From the NCBI GenBank assembly GCA_903899825.1, contig CAIUKU010000416.1:1-32967 (forward strand): a stretch of 32,967 bases of DNA. Reading direction: 5' to 3'. Below the pieces are notes generated by a model that made no database searches, was not told where the DNA came from, and was given only the letters and a program-made list of their open reading frames with translations. Of this stretch, positions 24,844 through 32,967 are shown one piece after another; the stretch's first letter is position 1, and every line of letters begins with the position of its first letter. The DNA is from an uncultured Bacteroidales bacterium (lineage in GTDB: Bacteria; Bacteroidota; Bacteroidia; Bacteroidales; JACABE01). The position numbers were made by a program, and so were the translations under genes.

Positions 24844-26541
24844 CTATTTTTCTTCCTTTTTCTCTATTTTAGCCCATGAATCTTTTAAAGAAACAGTACG
24901 GTTAAAAACCATTTTATCTTTGGTAGAATCCTGATCTGCACAAAAATAGCCCAGTCGTTCGAACTGAAAACTTGACAATACAGCAACATCCTTCAAACAA
25001 GGTTCTGCTTTGCAATTTTTAATTACTTTCAGCGAGTCAAGGTTTAGGTTATCTTTATAACTTCCACCTTCAGTATATTCTTCAGGATTATGAGCATTAA
25101 AAAGTCTGTCAAACAGTCGGACTTCAATATCAACCGCAGTATCCGCAGCAACCCAGTGAATCGTTCCTTTTACTTTTCTTCCATCAGGCGAATTACCTCC
25201 ACGTGAAGCAGCATCATAAGAACAATGCAGCTCTATAATCTCACCATTTTCATCTTTCAAAAAGCTTTCGCATCTGATAAAATAAGCATAACGAAGGCGT
25301 ACTTCGCTTCCAGGTGATAAACGGAAGTATTTTTTGCTGGGCTCTTCCATAAAATCATCCCGTTCAATATATAATACCTTTGAAAAAGGAATTTTCCTGC
25401 TTCCCGCATTTACGTCTTCAGGGTTGTTAATAGCATCTAATTCTTCAACTGTATCGGGGTAATTATCTATTATTACTTTTAGAGGGTTTAAAACAGCCAT
25501 TACACGCATGGCTTTTTTATTCAGGTCTTCCCGGATACAATGTTCTAAAAGTGCTACATCAATCACATTATCCCTTTTTGCAACACCTATAATTTCTGCA
25601 AAATTTTGTATTGACTCCGGAGTATATCCTCTTCGGCGTATTCCACAGATAGTAGGCATACGTGGATCGTCCCAACCACTTACATATTTTTCGTTCACCA
25701 ATTCAAGTAATTTACGCTTACTCATCATGGTATAGCTTATGTTTAATCTTGCAAATTCAATCTGTTGAGGAGAATGAATTTCCAACTCTTTGATAAACCA
25801 TTCATATAAAGGACGATGCACTTCAAACTCCAGGGTACATATAGAATGTGTAATGCCTTCAATAGAATCGCTTTGACCATGTGCATAATCATACATTGGA
25901 TAAATACACCATTTATTGCCGGTACGGTGATGCTCGGTATGCAGAATACGATACAGAATAGGATCACGCATGTGCATATTCGGAGAAGCCATATCACCTT
26001 TTGCGCGCAATACACGACAGCCATCCGCAAACTCTCCATTTTTCATCCTTACAAATAAATCAAGATTTTCCTCCATACTGCGATTGCGAAAGGGACTATC
26101 GGTTCCGGGTTTGGTTGGAGTACCGCGATAAGCACTCATTTCCTCCTGCGTAAGATCACATACGTAAGCTTTTCCCTTTTTTATAAGCTGAATCGCCCAT
26201 TCGTAAAGCTGATCAAAATAATCGGATGCATAATACTCACCATCCCAGTTAAATCCAAGCCATTTAACATCTTCACGGATAGAATCGACATATTCAACAT
26301 CTTCTTTAATGGGGTTGGTATCATCAAACCTTAAATTACATTTTCCATTGTATTTTCTTGCCAATCCAAAATTTAAACAAATAGATTTTGCATGTCCAAT
26401 ATGCAGATAACCATTAGGTTCCGGTGGAAAACGAGTATGAACCCGGCTTGAATTTTTACCGTTTTTTATATCCTGTTCAACAATTTCTTCAATAAAATTG
26501 AGTGTTGGTTTGGTGTTGGTGTTGGTAGTATTTTCTTCCAT
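24844..26541 (-). CDS. glnS: Glutaminyl-tRNA synthetase
   Basis: 565 residues, normal for bacterial GlnRS. A class I enzyme charging tRNA-Gln in the cytoplasm. [15 protein letters not shown] contains the HIGH motif (47-50), the KMSKS-type loop reads MMSKR (272-276), and the DGQ/GlnRS-specific stretch SNMHM-like region followed by [12 protein letters not shown] is present. The C-terminal half carries the anticodon-binding beta-barrels. Having GlnRS implies direct glutaminylation of tRNA-Gln. A TAATTTTG -7 element lies 18 bp upstream. The N-terminus has a TNTNT stretch from a short GGTGTT-type repeat. Confidence 0.97.
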   Translation of the reverse strand: MEENTTNTNTKPTLNFIEEIVEQDIKNGKNSSRVHTRFPPEPNGYLHIGHAKSICLNFGLARKYNGKCNLRFDDTNPIKEDVEYVDSIREDVKWLGFNWDGEYYASDYFDQLYEWAIQLIKKGKAYVCDLTQEEMSAYRGTPTKPGTDSPFRNRSMEENLDLFVRMKNGEFADGCRVLRAKGDMASPNMHMRDPILYRILHTEHHRTGNKWCIYPMYDYAHGQSDSIEGITHSICTLEFEVHRPLYEWFIKELEIHSPQQIEFARLNISYTMMSKRKLLELVNEKYVSGWDDPRMPTICGIRRRGYTPESIQNFAEIIGVAKRDNVIDVALLEHCIREDLNKKAMRVMAVLNPLKVIIDNYPDTVEELDAINNPEDVNAGSRKIPFSKVLYIERDDFMEEPSKKYFRLSPGSEVRLRYAYFIRCESFLKDENGEIIELHCSYDAASRGGNSPDGRKVKGTIHWVAADTAVDIEVRLFDRLFNAHNPEEYTEGGSYKDNLNLDSLKVIKNCKAEPCLKDVAVLSSFQFERLGYFCADQDSTKDKMVFNRTVSLKDSWAKIEKKEEK

Positions 26542-26559
26542 TTTTAATATTTTAAATTA

Positions 26560-26567
26560 CAAAATTA
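26560..26567 (-). promoter_or_regulatory. -7 element of glnS
   Basis: Minus-strand TAATTTTG, a perfect TAnnTTTG match, 18 bp before the ATG at 26541. Confidence 0.5.
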
Positions 26568-26604
26568 AAGATTTATTGCATAAACTGCGTATTTTTTTAA
26601 GATA

Positions 26605-26637
26605 TTGACAATTATTGATAAAAAAATTGTAGGTTTG
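26605..26637 (+). promoter_or_regulatory. Candidate promoter of folB
   Basis: TTG (26605-26607), 22 bp, TAGGTTTG (26630-26637). The spacer is a little longer than usual. The ATG is 50 bp downstream. Confidence 0.4.
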
Positions 26638-26687
26638 ATGTCTCAAAAAAATATTTAAAATACACTGAATTTCAATAAATAAAAAAA

Positions 26688-27038
26688 ATGTCGCTTATTA
26701 AATTAGAAGGAATGGAATTTTTTTCCTATCATGGTTGTTTTAAAGAAGAACAAGTGATTGGGACAAAATTTATAGTTGATTTAAGCATTGAAGCCGACGT
26801 TGAACAGGCTGCCATCAACGATGATTTACATTTGACCATAAATTATTTAACTGTATATATGATGGTTAAAAAACAGATGGCAATAAAATCCAAATTGCTT
26901 GAAAACGTTGCACAACGGATTTTAGATCGTTTATTCATCGAATTTCCTGCTGTAATCAGAGCAGAAGTAAAAGTATCAAAGCTAAACCCTCCTTTAGGAG
27001 GAAAATTAAATTGTGTAAGTCTTACACTTACAAAATAA
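26688..27038 (+). CDS. folB: Dihydroneopterin aldolase
   Basis: 116 residues, the family's standard size. Converts 7,8-dihydroneopterin to 6-hydroxymethyl-dihydropterin in folate synthesis. Landmarks: FFSYHGCFKEEQVIG near the N-terminus, catalytic Tyr53 in TINYLTVY, the pterin-binding Glu72 in KLLENVAQRI, and Lys98 in VSKLNPPLGG. The gene stands alone between divergent glnS and convergent tyrS. The ATG is preceded by an A-rich leader with no Shine-Dalgarno sequence. Confidence 0.93.
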   Translation: MSLIKLEGMEFFSYHGCFKEEQVIGTKFIVDLSIEADVEQAAINDDLHLTINYLTVYMMVKKQMAIKSKLLENVAQRILDRLFIEFPAVIRAEVKVSKLNPPLGGKLNCVSLTLTK

Positions 27039-27041
27039 AAA

Positions 27042-27061
27042 AGCCCGAAATTATCCGGGCT
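27042..27061 (-). terminator. Terminator of tyrS
   Basis: AGCCCG/CGGGCT stem (27042-27047 / 27056-27061). The T tract is on the minus-strand side, so it mainly ends tyrS transcription, though it also sits just after the folB stop. Confidence 0.75.
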
Positions 27062-27081
27062 CAATAGAGTTAATTAATTGA

Positions 27082-28359
27082 TTAACTAAATCTTACAAGA
27101 TAATAGTTTTTCTTTCCTTTCTGAACCAACAAATATTTCAAATTCAATAAATTCGTTTTATATAATATTGTAGATTCATTTACTTTTTCTTTATTAATGG
27201 ATACACCATTGTCTTTCAGCATTCTGCGGGCTTCGCCTTTTGAAGGGAAAATACCCGTTTTTTCACTTAAAAAATCGACAATATTTAAATTGTTTTCTAT
27301 TTCTGAAATAGCGATATCACATTGTGGTACGCCATCAAAAACGGATAATAAAGTTTCTTCTGACATGCGTTGTAAAGTCTCTGTAGTTCCTTTTCCAAAA
27401 AGTATTTCAGAAGCTTCAATGGCTGCATTGTAATCCGCTTCAGAATGCACCCGTATCGTCAGATCTTTTGCAAGTTCTTTTTGTAAAATTCTCAAATGAG
27501 GTGCTTCATTATGCTGTAATTCCAGCATTTCTATTTCAGTCTTGCTAAACATGGTGAATATACGAATATACTTTGAAGAATCATCATCAGAACAGTTGAG
27601 CCAGAATTGATAAAATTTATAGGGAGATGTTTTTTGAGGATCCAGCCAAATATTCCCTTGTTCGGTTTTTCCGAACTTTCCGCCATCAGCTTTGGTAATC
27701 AAAGGGCAAGTGAGTGCAAAAGCCTCTCCTCCATTCTTACGGCGAATTAATTCTGTACCCGTTGTAATATTGCCCCATTGATCTGAACCACCCATTTGCA
27801 ATTTACAATTTTTATGTTCATTCAACCACAGGAAATCATAGCCTTGTACCAATTGATAAGAAAATTCAGTAAACGAAAGTCCGGTTTCCAGTCTTTTCTT
27901 AACAGAATCTTTTGCCATCATGTAGTTAACCGTTAAATGTTTGCCTACATCCCGCAAAAAACCTAAAAAAGAAAATCCTTTCATCCAATCATAATTATTG
28001 ACAATCTCAGCATGATTAGGTTTTGAAATATCAAAATCCAAAAACTTTAACAATTGGACGTTAATGCAATCCTGATTATGTCGCAAAATATTTTCGTCCA
28101 GTAAATTACGTTCTTCCGATTTTCCTGATGGATCACCTATCATTCCTGTTGCACCACCAATCAATGCCAAAGGTTTGTGTCCGGCCTGTTGCAGATGTTT
28201 AAGCATCATAATAGATACCAAATGCCCTATATGTAGTGAATCAGCGGTAGGATCTATCCCTACATAAGCTGTTGTCATTTCTTTTTTTAATTGTTCTTCC
28301 GTTCCGGGCATCATATCGTGAATCATGCCACGCCATCTCAGTTCTTCTGTAAAATTCAT
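27082..28359 (-). CDS. tyrS: Tyrosyl-tRNA synthetase
   Basis: 425 residues, full-length bacterial TyrRS. Class I enzyme: HIGH motif 43-46 (SLHIGHLVS), tyrosine-binding GGSDQWGN (190-197), KMSKS-type loop KFGKT (228-232). The C-terminal S4 RNA-binding domain (about 355-425) contains the typical [17 protein letters not shown]. The promoter (28374-28403) is the best match in the window. Convergent with folB and divergent from deoC. No anomaly. Confidence 0.97.
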   Translation of the reverse strand: MNFTEELRWRGMIHDMMPGTEEQLKKEMTTAYVGIDPTADSLHIGHLVSIMMLKHLQQAGHKPLALIGGATGMIGDPSGKSEERNLLDENILRHNQDCINVQLLKFLDFDISKPNHAEIVNNYDWMKGFSFLGFLRDVGKHLTVNYMMAKDSVKKRLETGLSFTEFSYQLVQGYDFLWLNEHKNCKLQMGGSDQWGNITTGTELIRRKNGGEAFALTCPLITKADGGKFGKTEQGNIWLDPQKTSPYKFYQFWLNCSDDDSSKYIRIFTMFSKTEIEMLELQHNEAPHLRILQKELAKDLTIRVHSEADYNAAIEASEILFGKGTTETLQRMSEETLLSVFDGVPQCDIAISEIENNLNIVDFLSEKTGIFPSKGEARRMLKDNGVSINKEKVNESTILYKTNLLNLKYLLVQKGKKNYYLVRFS

Positions 28360-28373
28360 TTTCTATTTTTTTG

Positions 28374-28403
28374 CAAAGATAAAATTTATTTTACAGACTT
28401 CAA
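28374..28403 (-). promoter_or_regulatory. Promoter of tyrS
   Basis: On the minus strand TTG (28403-28401), 19 bp, TATCTTTG (28381-28374). Matches both Bacteroidota sigma-A boxes with ideal spacing; the ATG is 14 bp further. Confidence 0.7.
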
Positions 28404-28449
28404 TTTTTGTTAAAGTCAAAATAAATACGGTTTGCTTTTATCAATTTTG

Positions 28450-28457
28450 TAATTTTG
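28450..28457 (+). promoter_or_regulatory. -7 element of deoC
   Basis: TAATTTTG, 19 bp before the ATG at 28477. An overlapping CAATTTTG lies 8-9 bp upstream. The -33 box is not clear. Confidence 0.45.
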
Positions 28458-28476
28458 TAAAAAAACTTATTAACTT

Positions 28477-29319
28477 ATGTTTGATTTTCATAAAAATATT
28501 ATCATCGACGAATCTCAGATTACTTTAGAGGTTAAAAATATTCTGGAAAAAGGGCTGTACAATTACACCGAAAAAGAAGCTTTGCAGATCATTCTTAATT
28601 GCATAGACCTAACCACACTGGAAGGTGCTGACAACCGTGAAAAAGTGAATGCATTATGTGAAAAAGGCTTAAACTATCATAAAAGAGGAAATAATATTCC
28701 CAATGTAGCAGCAATTTGTGTTTATCCTAGTTTTGCACGGCAAGTTTCTGAAAAACTTAAAGGGAGTAACATAAAAACAGCATGCGTAGCCGGTGCATTT
28801 CCATCAGGACAATCACCGCTTTTTGTAAAGTTAATTGAGGTGAAATATGCAGTAGATGAAGGTGCTGAGGAGGTTGACATGGTGATTTCACGTGGAACCT
28901 TTTTAGAAGGAAATTATCAGGTAATTTTTGATGAAATTGCAGCCATAAAACAGGCTTGTGGTAACGCTCATTTAAAGGTTATTCTGGAAACCGGAGAATT
29001 ACAGAATTTAACAAATATTCGATTAGCCAGTGATATTTCAATTGCAGCCGGAGCTGATTTTATTAAAACTTCAACCGGTAAAATTCTACCGGCAGCAACT
29101 GAAGAAGCTTTTTATGTAATGCTTCAATCCATTAAAACACATTATGAAGCTACAGGAAAAATGATTGGTATCAAACCAGCCGGTGGAATTTCAGAACCCA
29201 ATCAGGCCTTGAATTATTTTATACTGTTGCATCATGTTTTAGGTGATAATTGGCTCAATAATAAATATTTCAGAGTAGGTGCAAGCCGATTGGCTGATAA
29301 AATTGCAGAAAAAATCTAA
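28477..29319 (+). CDS. deoC: Deoxyribose-phosphate aldolase
   Basis: 280 residues, of the longer DeoC subtype. Cleaves 2-deoxyribose-5-phosphate to glyceraldehyde-3-phosphate and acetaldehyde in deoxynucleoside catabolism. The Schiff-base Lys197 lies in FIKTSTGK, the second catalytic Lys233 in GIKPAGGI and the Asp134 partner in EEVDMVISRG; VAGAFPSGQ (104-112) is the usual phosphate-proximal loop. The gene is divergent from tyrS, with no other nucleoside-catabolism gene nearby. The 188-bp gap before the next gene makes linkage to the sphingolipid genes unlikely. Confidence 0.95.
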   Translation: MFDFHKNIIIDESQITLEVKNILEKGLYNYTEKEALQIILNCIDLTTLEGADNREKVNALCEKGLNYHKRGNNIPNVAAICVYPSFARQVSEKLKGSNIKTACVAGAFPSGQSPLFVKLIEVKYAVDEGAEEVDMVISRGTFLEGNYQVIFDEIAAIKQACGNAHLKVILETGELQNLTNIRLASDISIAAGADFIKTSTGKILPAATEEAFYVMLQSIKTHYEATGKMIGIKPAGGISEPNQALNYFILLHHVLGDNWLNNKYFRVGASRLADKIAEKI

Positions 29320-29451
29320 TAAAGCTGCATTCCTAAAAATGAAGATAGATTTCTCTTCATTTTCTATACTTTGGGATATACTTCTTCTATGTTATGAATT
29401 CCATATTCTAAATTTAAGTATTTTTATAAGAAAAGTTTGGGAAAATTAATG

Positions 29452-29459
29452 TAGATTTG
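29452..29459 (+). promoter_or_regulatory. -7 element of the spt gene
   Basis: TAGATTTG followed by CA, 47 bp before the ATG at 29507. No well-spaced -33 box. Confidence 0.5.
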
Positions 29460-29494
29460 CAGGTTTTTTAGTACAACTATTTATAGTTTAATAG

Positions 29495-30694
<1,200 letters not shown>

Positions 30695-30741
30695 TGATTT
30701 TACAATCATAATTTTAAAATAGCAGACTTTTCATAAATTAT

Positions 30742-30748
30742 TAGGAGG
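30742..30748 (+). promoter_or_regulatory. Strong Shine-Dalgarno site of the GNAT-like gene
   Basis: AGGAGGA, 9 bp before the ATG at 30758. Most genes in this window lack any such site, as is usual in Bacteroidota. Confidence 0.6.
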
Positions 30749-30757
30749 AATCAAATA

Positions 30758-31918
30758 ATGTCAATTCAAATAAAGGAAGTTACCAACAATAAGGATTTAA
30801 AAGCTTTCGTTTGCTTTCCAAATGAATTATACAAAGATTGCAAATACTTTGTTCCTACAATTATCAAGCAGGAAATGCTTACCCTAAATCCGGAAAAAAA
30901 TCCATCTTTCGAAGTTTGCGATACTAAATTATGGTTAGCTTATATTGATGGAAAAATTGTGGGTCGTATAGCAGGAATTATTCACAAACCATTTGTTGAA
31001 AAATGGGGCAATCGTTATGCTCGTTTTGGATGGTTTGATTTCATTGATAATGAAAAAGTGGCAACAGCTTTACTGCAAACAGCTGAAAACTGGGCAGGCG
31101 AAAATGGAATGGAAGCCATACATGGTCCACTTGGATTTACTGATTTTGATCCTGAAGGAATTTTAATAGAAGGATTCAGTGAGCTTTCAACTATCATTGA
31201 ACGTTACAACTACCCTTATTACGCTAACTATATAGAAAAATGCGGTTATCATAAAGATGCCGATTGGGTAGAATACGAAGTAGAAATTCCAGCTAAATTA
31301 CCTGATAAGTTCTTGAAAATATCTGATTTTGTGCAACGTAAAAATAATTTAAAGATTGCAAAACTTAAAACCTTACGGGATATTTTACCATATGTTGACG
31401 AAATCTTTTCAATTATCAACGATATTTATGGCTTGATGTATGGTTTTACGCCAGTAAGCGAAAAACAAACTGAATTTTATCTGAAACGTTACATGAAACT
31501 GGTGAATCCTGAATTTGTTTCTATCGTTTTAGATAAAAACAATAAAGTTGTAGCTTTTGGAGTAACTATGCCATCTTATTCAAAAGCTATGCAAAAAGCA
31601 AAAGGAACAATGTTTCCGCTTGGTTTTTATTATATGCACAATGCCATGAAAAAGAACGATGTGATTGATATGTACTTTGTTGGAATCAGACCCGATTTTC
31701 AGAATAAAGGTGTGCTGGCTGTAATGTTTAATGATTTGGCAAATAAAATTATAGCAAAAGGTTATAAAAAAGCCGAAACCAATGTTGAATTCGAAAGCAA
31801 CGAAAAAGTACAACAATTATGGAGTTATTTCGAAAAGAGACAACATAAACGCAGAAGAAGCTATTTTAAATATTTAGTAAGTAAACCACGTGGCGAAGAT
31901 GACGCTATGTTCAGATAA
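30758..31918 (+). CDS. Large GNAT-fold acyltransferase-like protein (candidate ceramide N-acyltransferase)
   Basis: 386 residues with two GNAT-like segments: an N-terminal half (about 60-130, LAYIDGKIVGRIAGIIH) and a C-terminal half (about 250-370, KNNKVVAFGVTMP then YFVGIRPDFQNKGVLAVMF, the acyl-CoA pyrophosphate-binding motif A). GPLGFTDFDPEGILIEGF (about 127-145) is a striking conserved-looking loop. It ends in a basic run (KRQHKRRRSYFKYL). Placed 63 bp behind spt. In Caulobacter a GNAT-type enzyme acts as bacterial ceramide synthase in the same pathway, so an N-acyl transfer role is proposed by inference. It has an unusually strong AGGAGGA ribosome site 9 bp before the ATG. Confidence 0.75.
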   Translation: MSIQIKEVTNNKDLKAFVCFPNELYKDCKYFVPTIIKQEMLTLNPEKNPSFEVCDTKLWLAYIDGKIVGRIAGIIHKPFVEKWGNRYARFGWFDFIDNEKVATALLQTAENWAGENGMEAIHGPLGFTDFDPEGILIEGFSELSTIIERYNYPYYANYIEKCGYHKDADWVEYEVEIPAKLPDKFLKISDFVQRKNNLKIAKLKTLRDILPYVDEIFSIINDIYGLMYGFTPVSEKQTEFYLKRYMKLVNPEFVSIVLDKNNKVVAFGVTMPSYSKAMQKAKGTMFPLGFYYMHNAMKKNDVIDMYFVGIRPDFQNKGVLAVMFNDLANKIIAKGYKKAETNVEFESNEKVQQLWSYFEKRQHKRRRSYFKYLVSKPRGEDDAMFR

Positions 31919-31929
31919 ATATGAAAATT

Positions 31930-31960
31930 AGGGCATTTGTTTTTTGCGAAGCCCTTTTTT
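31930..31960 (+). terminator. Short-stem terminator between the GNAT-like and SDR genes
   Basis: AGGGC (31930-31934) / GCCCT (31951-31955) followed by TTTTT, 11 bp after the stop. The stem is short, so it may be leaky and let some transcription reach the SDR gene. Confidence 0.55.
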
Positions 31961-31994
31961 GTTATTATCAAAATTTAAACCTAATTAGTTGTAA

Positions 31995-32967
31995 ATGAAG
32001 AAAATACTCATCACCGGTGCAAGCGGATTTATTGGAAGTTTCATTGTAGAAGAAGCTTTAAAAAAAGGAATGGATGTTTATGCAGGAATTAGAAATTCAA
32101 GCAGTAAAAAATATTTACAGGATCAGAGAATCAACTTTTTAAACCTTGATTTTTCTGATAAAGAAACCATGAAAACGCAATTATCAGAACAACGGTTTGA
32201 CTATATTGTACATGCAGCAGGTTTAACAAAAGCTCAGAAAAAAGAAGATTTCGAGATTGTAAATTTTGATTACACCAAAAACTTTGTAGATGCTTTAATA
32301 GAAGCTAATTGCGTTCCTGAACGCTTTATTTTCATCAGCAGCATGGCAGCTCATGGTCCGGGCAACGACAACAACAGCATTCCAATAAAATGTAACGATG
32401 ATGCACATCCTGATACTTTGTATGGAATCAGCAAGTTAAATGCCGAAAAATATATAAATTCACTGAAAAATTTTCCTGTAATCACCTTACGCCCTACTGG
32501 CGTTTTTGGTCCACGCGAAAAAGATTATTTCATCTTTTTTAAAACGATTAACGGTGGTATAGAACCTTACATTGGTTTAAAAGAACAACATCTTACATTT
32601 ATATATGTTAAAGATTTAGTGAATGTGGTATTTAAAGCAATCGATTCCAGTATTTGCGGGAAAACATATTTTGTAAGTGATGGAAAGGCATATACTGCTC
32701 GTGAATTCTCGGAAATTACAAAACGAATCCTCAATAAAAAAACATTCAAATTATTTGTCCCTTTATGGATTGTAAAAATAATTGCCATTTCACTTGAAAC
32801 CACTTACGGATGGTTTAAAAAAGTACCCACATTAAATCAGGATAAATACAATGTATTGAAAGCCAGAAATTGGCTCTGCGATATGAGCGATTTGGAAAAA
32901 GATTTTGGATTTAAACCCGCTTATTACCTCGAAGATGGTGTAAAAGAATCCATTGAATGGTACAAAA
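31995..32967 (+). CDS. NAD-dependent epimerase/dehydratase family protein (extended SDR), 3' end cut
   Basis: Open from the ATG at 31995 to the window edge (324 codons, no stop). Extended SDR fold: the Rossmann nucleotide-binding motif GASGFIG (8-14), Asp52 after the second strand in NLDFSD, the HAAG motif (73-76), Ser115/116 in FISSMAAHG, and the catalytic YGISK (Tyr143, Lys147). LRPTGVFGPRE is typical of the family. The C-terminal end FKPAYYLEDGVKESIEWYK suggests only a few residues are missing. In Caulobacter an epimerase-like enzyme (CerR) reduces the 3-keto group in ceramide synthesis; the spt and GNAT neighbours make that role plausible here, though many extended SDRs act on sugars. Confidence 0.88.
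   Translation, partial: MKKILITGASGFIGSFIVEEALKKGMDVYAGIRNSSSKKYLQDQRINFLNLDFSDKETMKTQLSEQRFDYIVHAAGLTKAQKKEDFEIVNFDYTKNFVDALIEANCVPERFIFISSMAAHGPGNDNNSIPIKCNDDAHPDTLYGISKLNAEKYINSLKNFPVITLRPTGVFGPREKDYFIFFKTINGGIEPYIGLKEQHLTFIYVKDLVNVVFKAIDSSICGKTYFVSDGKAYTAREFSEITKRILNKKTFKLFVPLWIVKIIAISLETTYGWFKKVPTLNQDKYNVLKARNWLCDMSDLEKDFGFKPAYYLEDGVKESIEWYK

Overview
The window looks like chromosomal DNA of a Bacteroidota bacterium, probably class Bacteroidia. It is AT-rich, and many genes are preceded by the phylum-specific -7 promoter element TAnnTTTG at short distance, usually with no Shine-Dalgarno sequence. Several families are typical of the phylum: DUF4837 lipoprotein, DUF5777 beta-barrel, YebC, serine palmitoyltransferase, and lipoproteins carrying CxxCH motifs. 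No rRNA, tRNA, CRISPR array or prophage was recognised.

Layout. 1-140 is the end of a mobile element, probably IS21 family, made of about 24-bp direct repeats. It appears to truncate the gene whose 3' remnant lies at 141-569. 731-6956 is a minus-strand block of housekeeping genes: yebC, a dipeptidyl-peptidase-IV-like S9 peptidase, mreB and purH. 7117-9498 (+) holds a MacB/FtsX-like permease and a DUF4837 lipoprotein. A convergent exported 1-Cys peroxiredoxin follows at 9654-10379. 10705-17868 is plus-strand: DEAD-box helicase, DHA2-type MFS exporter, a tautomerase/HD-hydrolase pair, an ABC-2 exporter pair (ATPase and permease) and an acyltransferase-3 membrane protein. 17920-19922 (-) holds a polyprenyl synthetase and rfbA. 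A gene-less stretch with two GC-rich hairpins (19923-20437) leads to an OmpA-type lipoprotein.

21636-24742 is the most interesting accessory unit: five closely spaced plus-strand genes, all encoding exported or membrane-anchored proteins. They are two lipoproteins with c-type heme motifs, an anchored OB-fold protein, a YceI-family protein and a DUF5777 outer-membrane beta-barrel. It reads as one envelope-located module, possibly electron transfer or handling of a lipophilic or heme ligand; its function is not established by the sequence.

24844-29319 returns to core metabolism (glnS, folB, tyrS, deoC). The right end (29507-32967) carries serine palmitoyltransferase, a large GNAT-fold acyltransferase-like protein and an extended SDR cut by the window edge. 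Together these look like a bacterial sphingolipid (dihydroceramide) synthesis locus.
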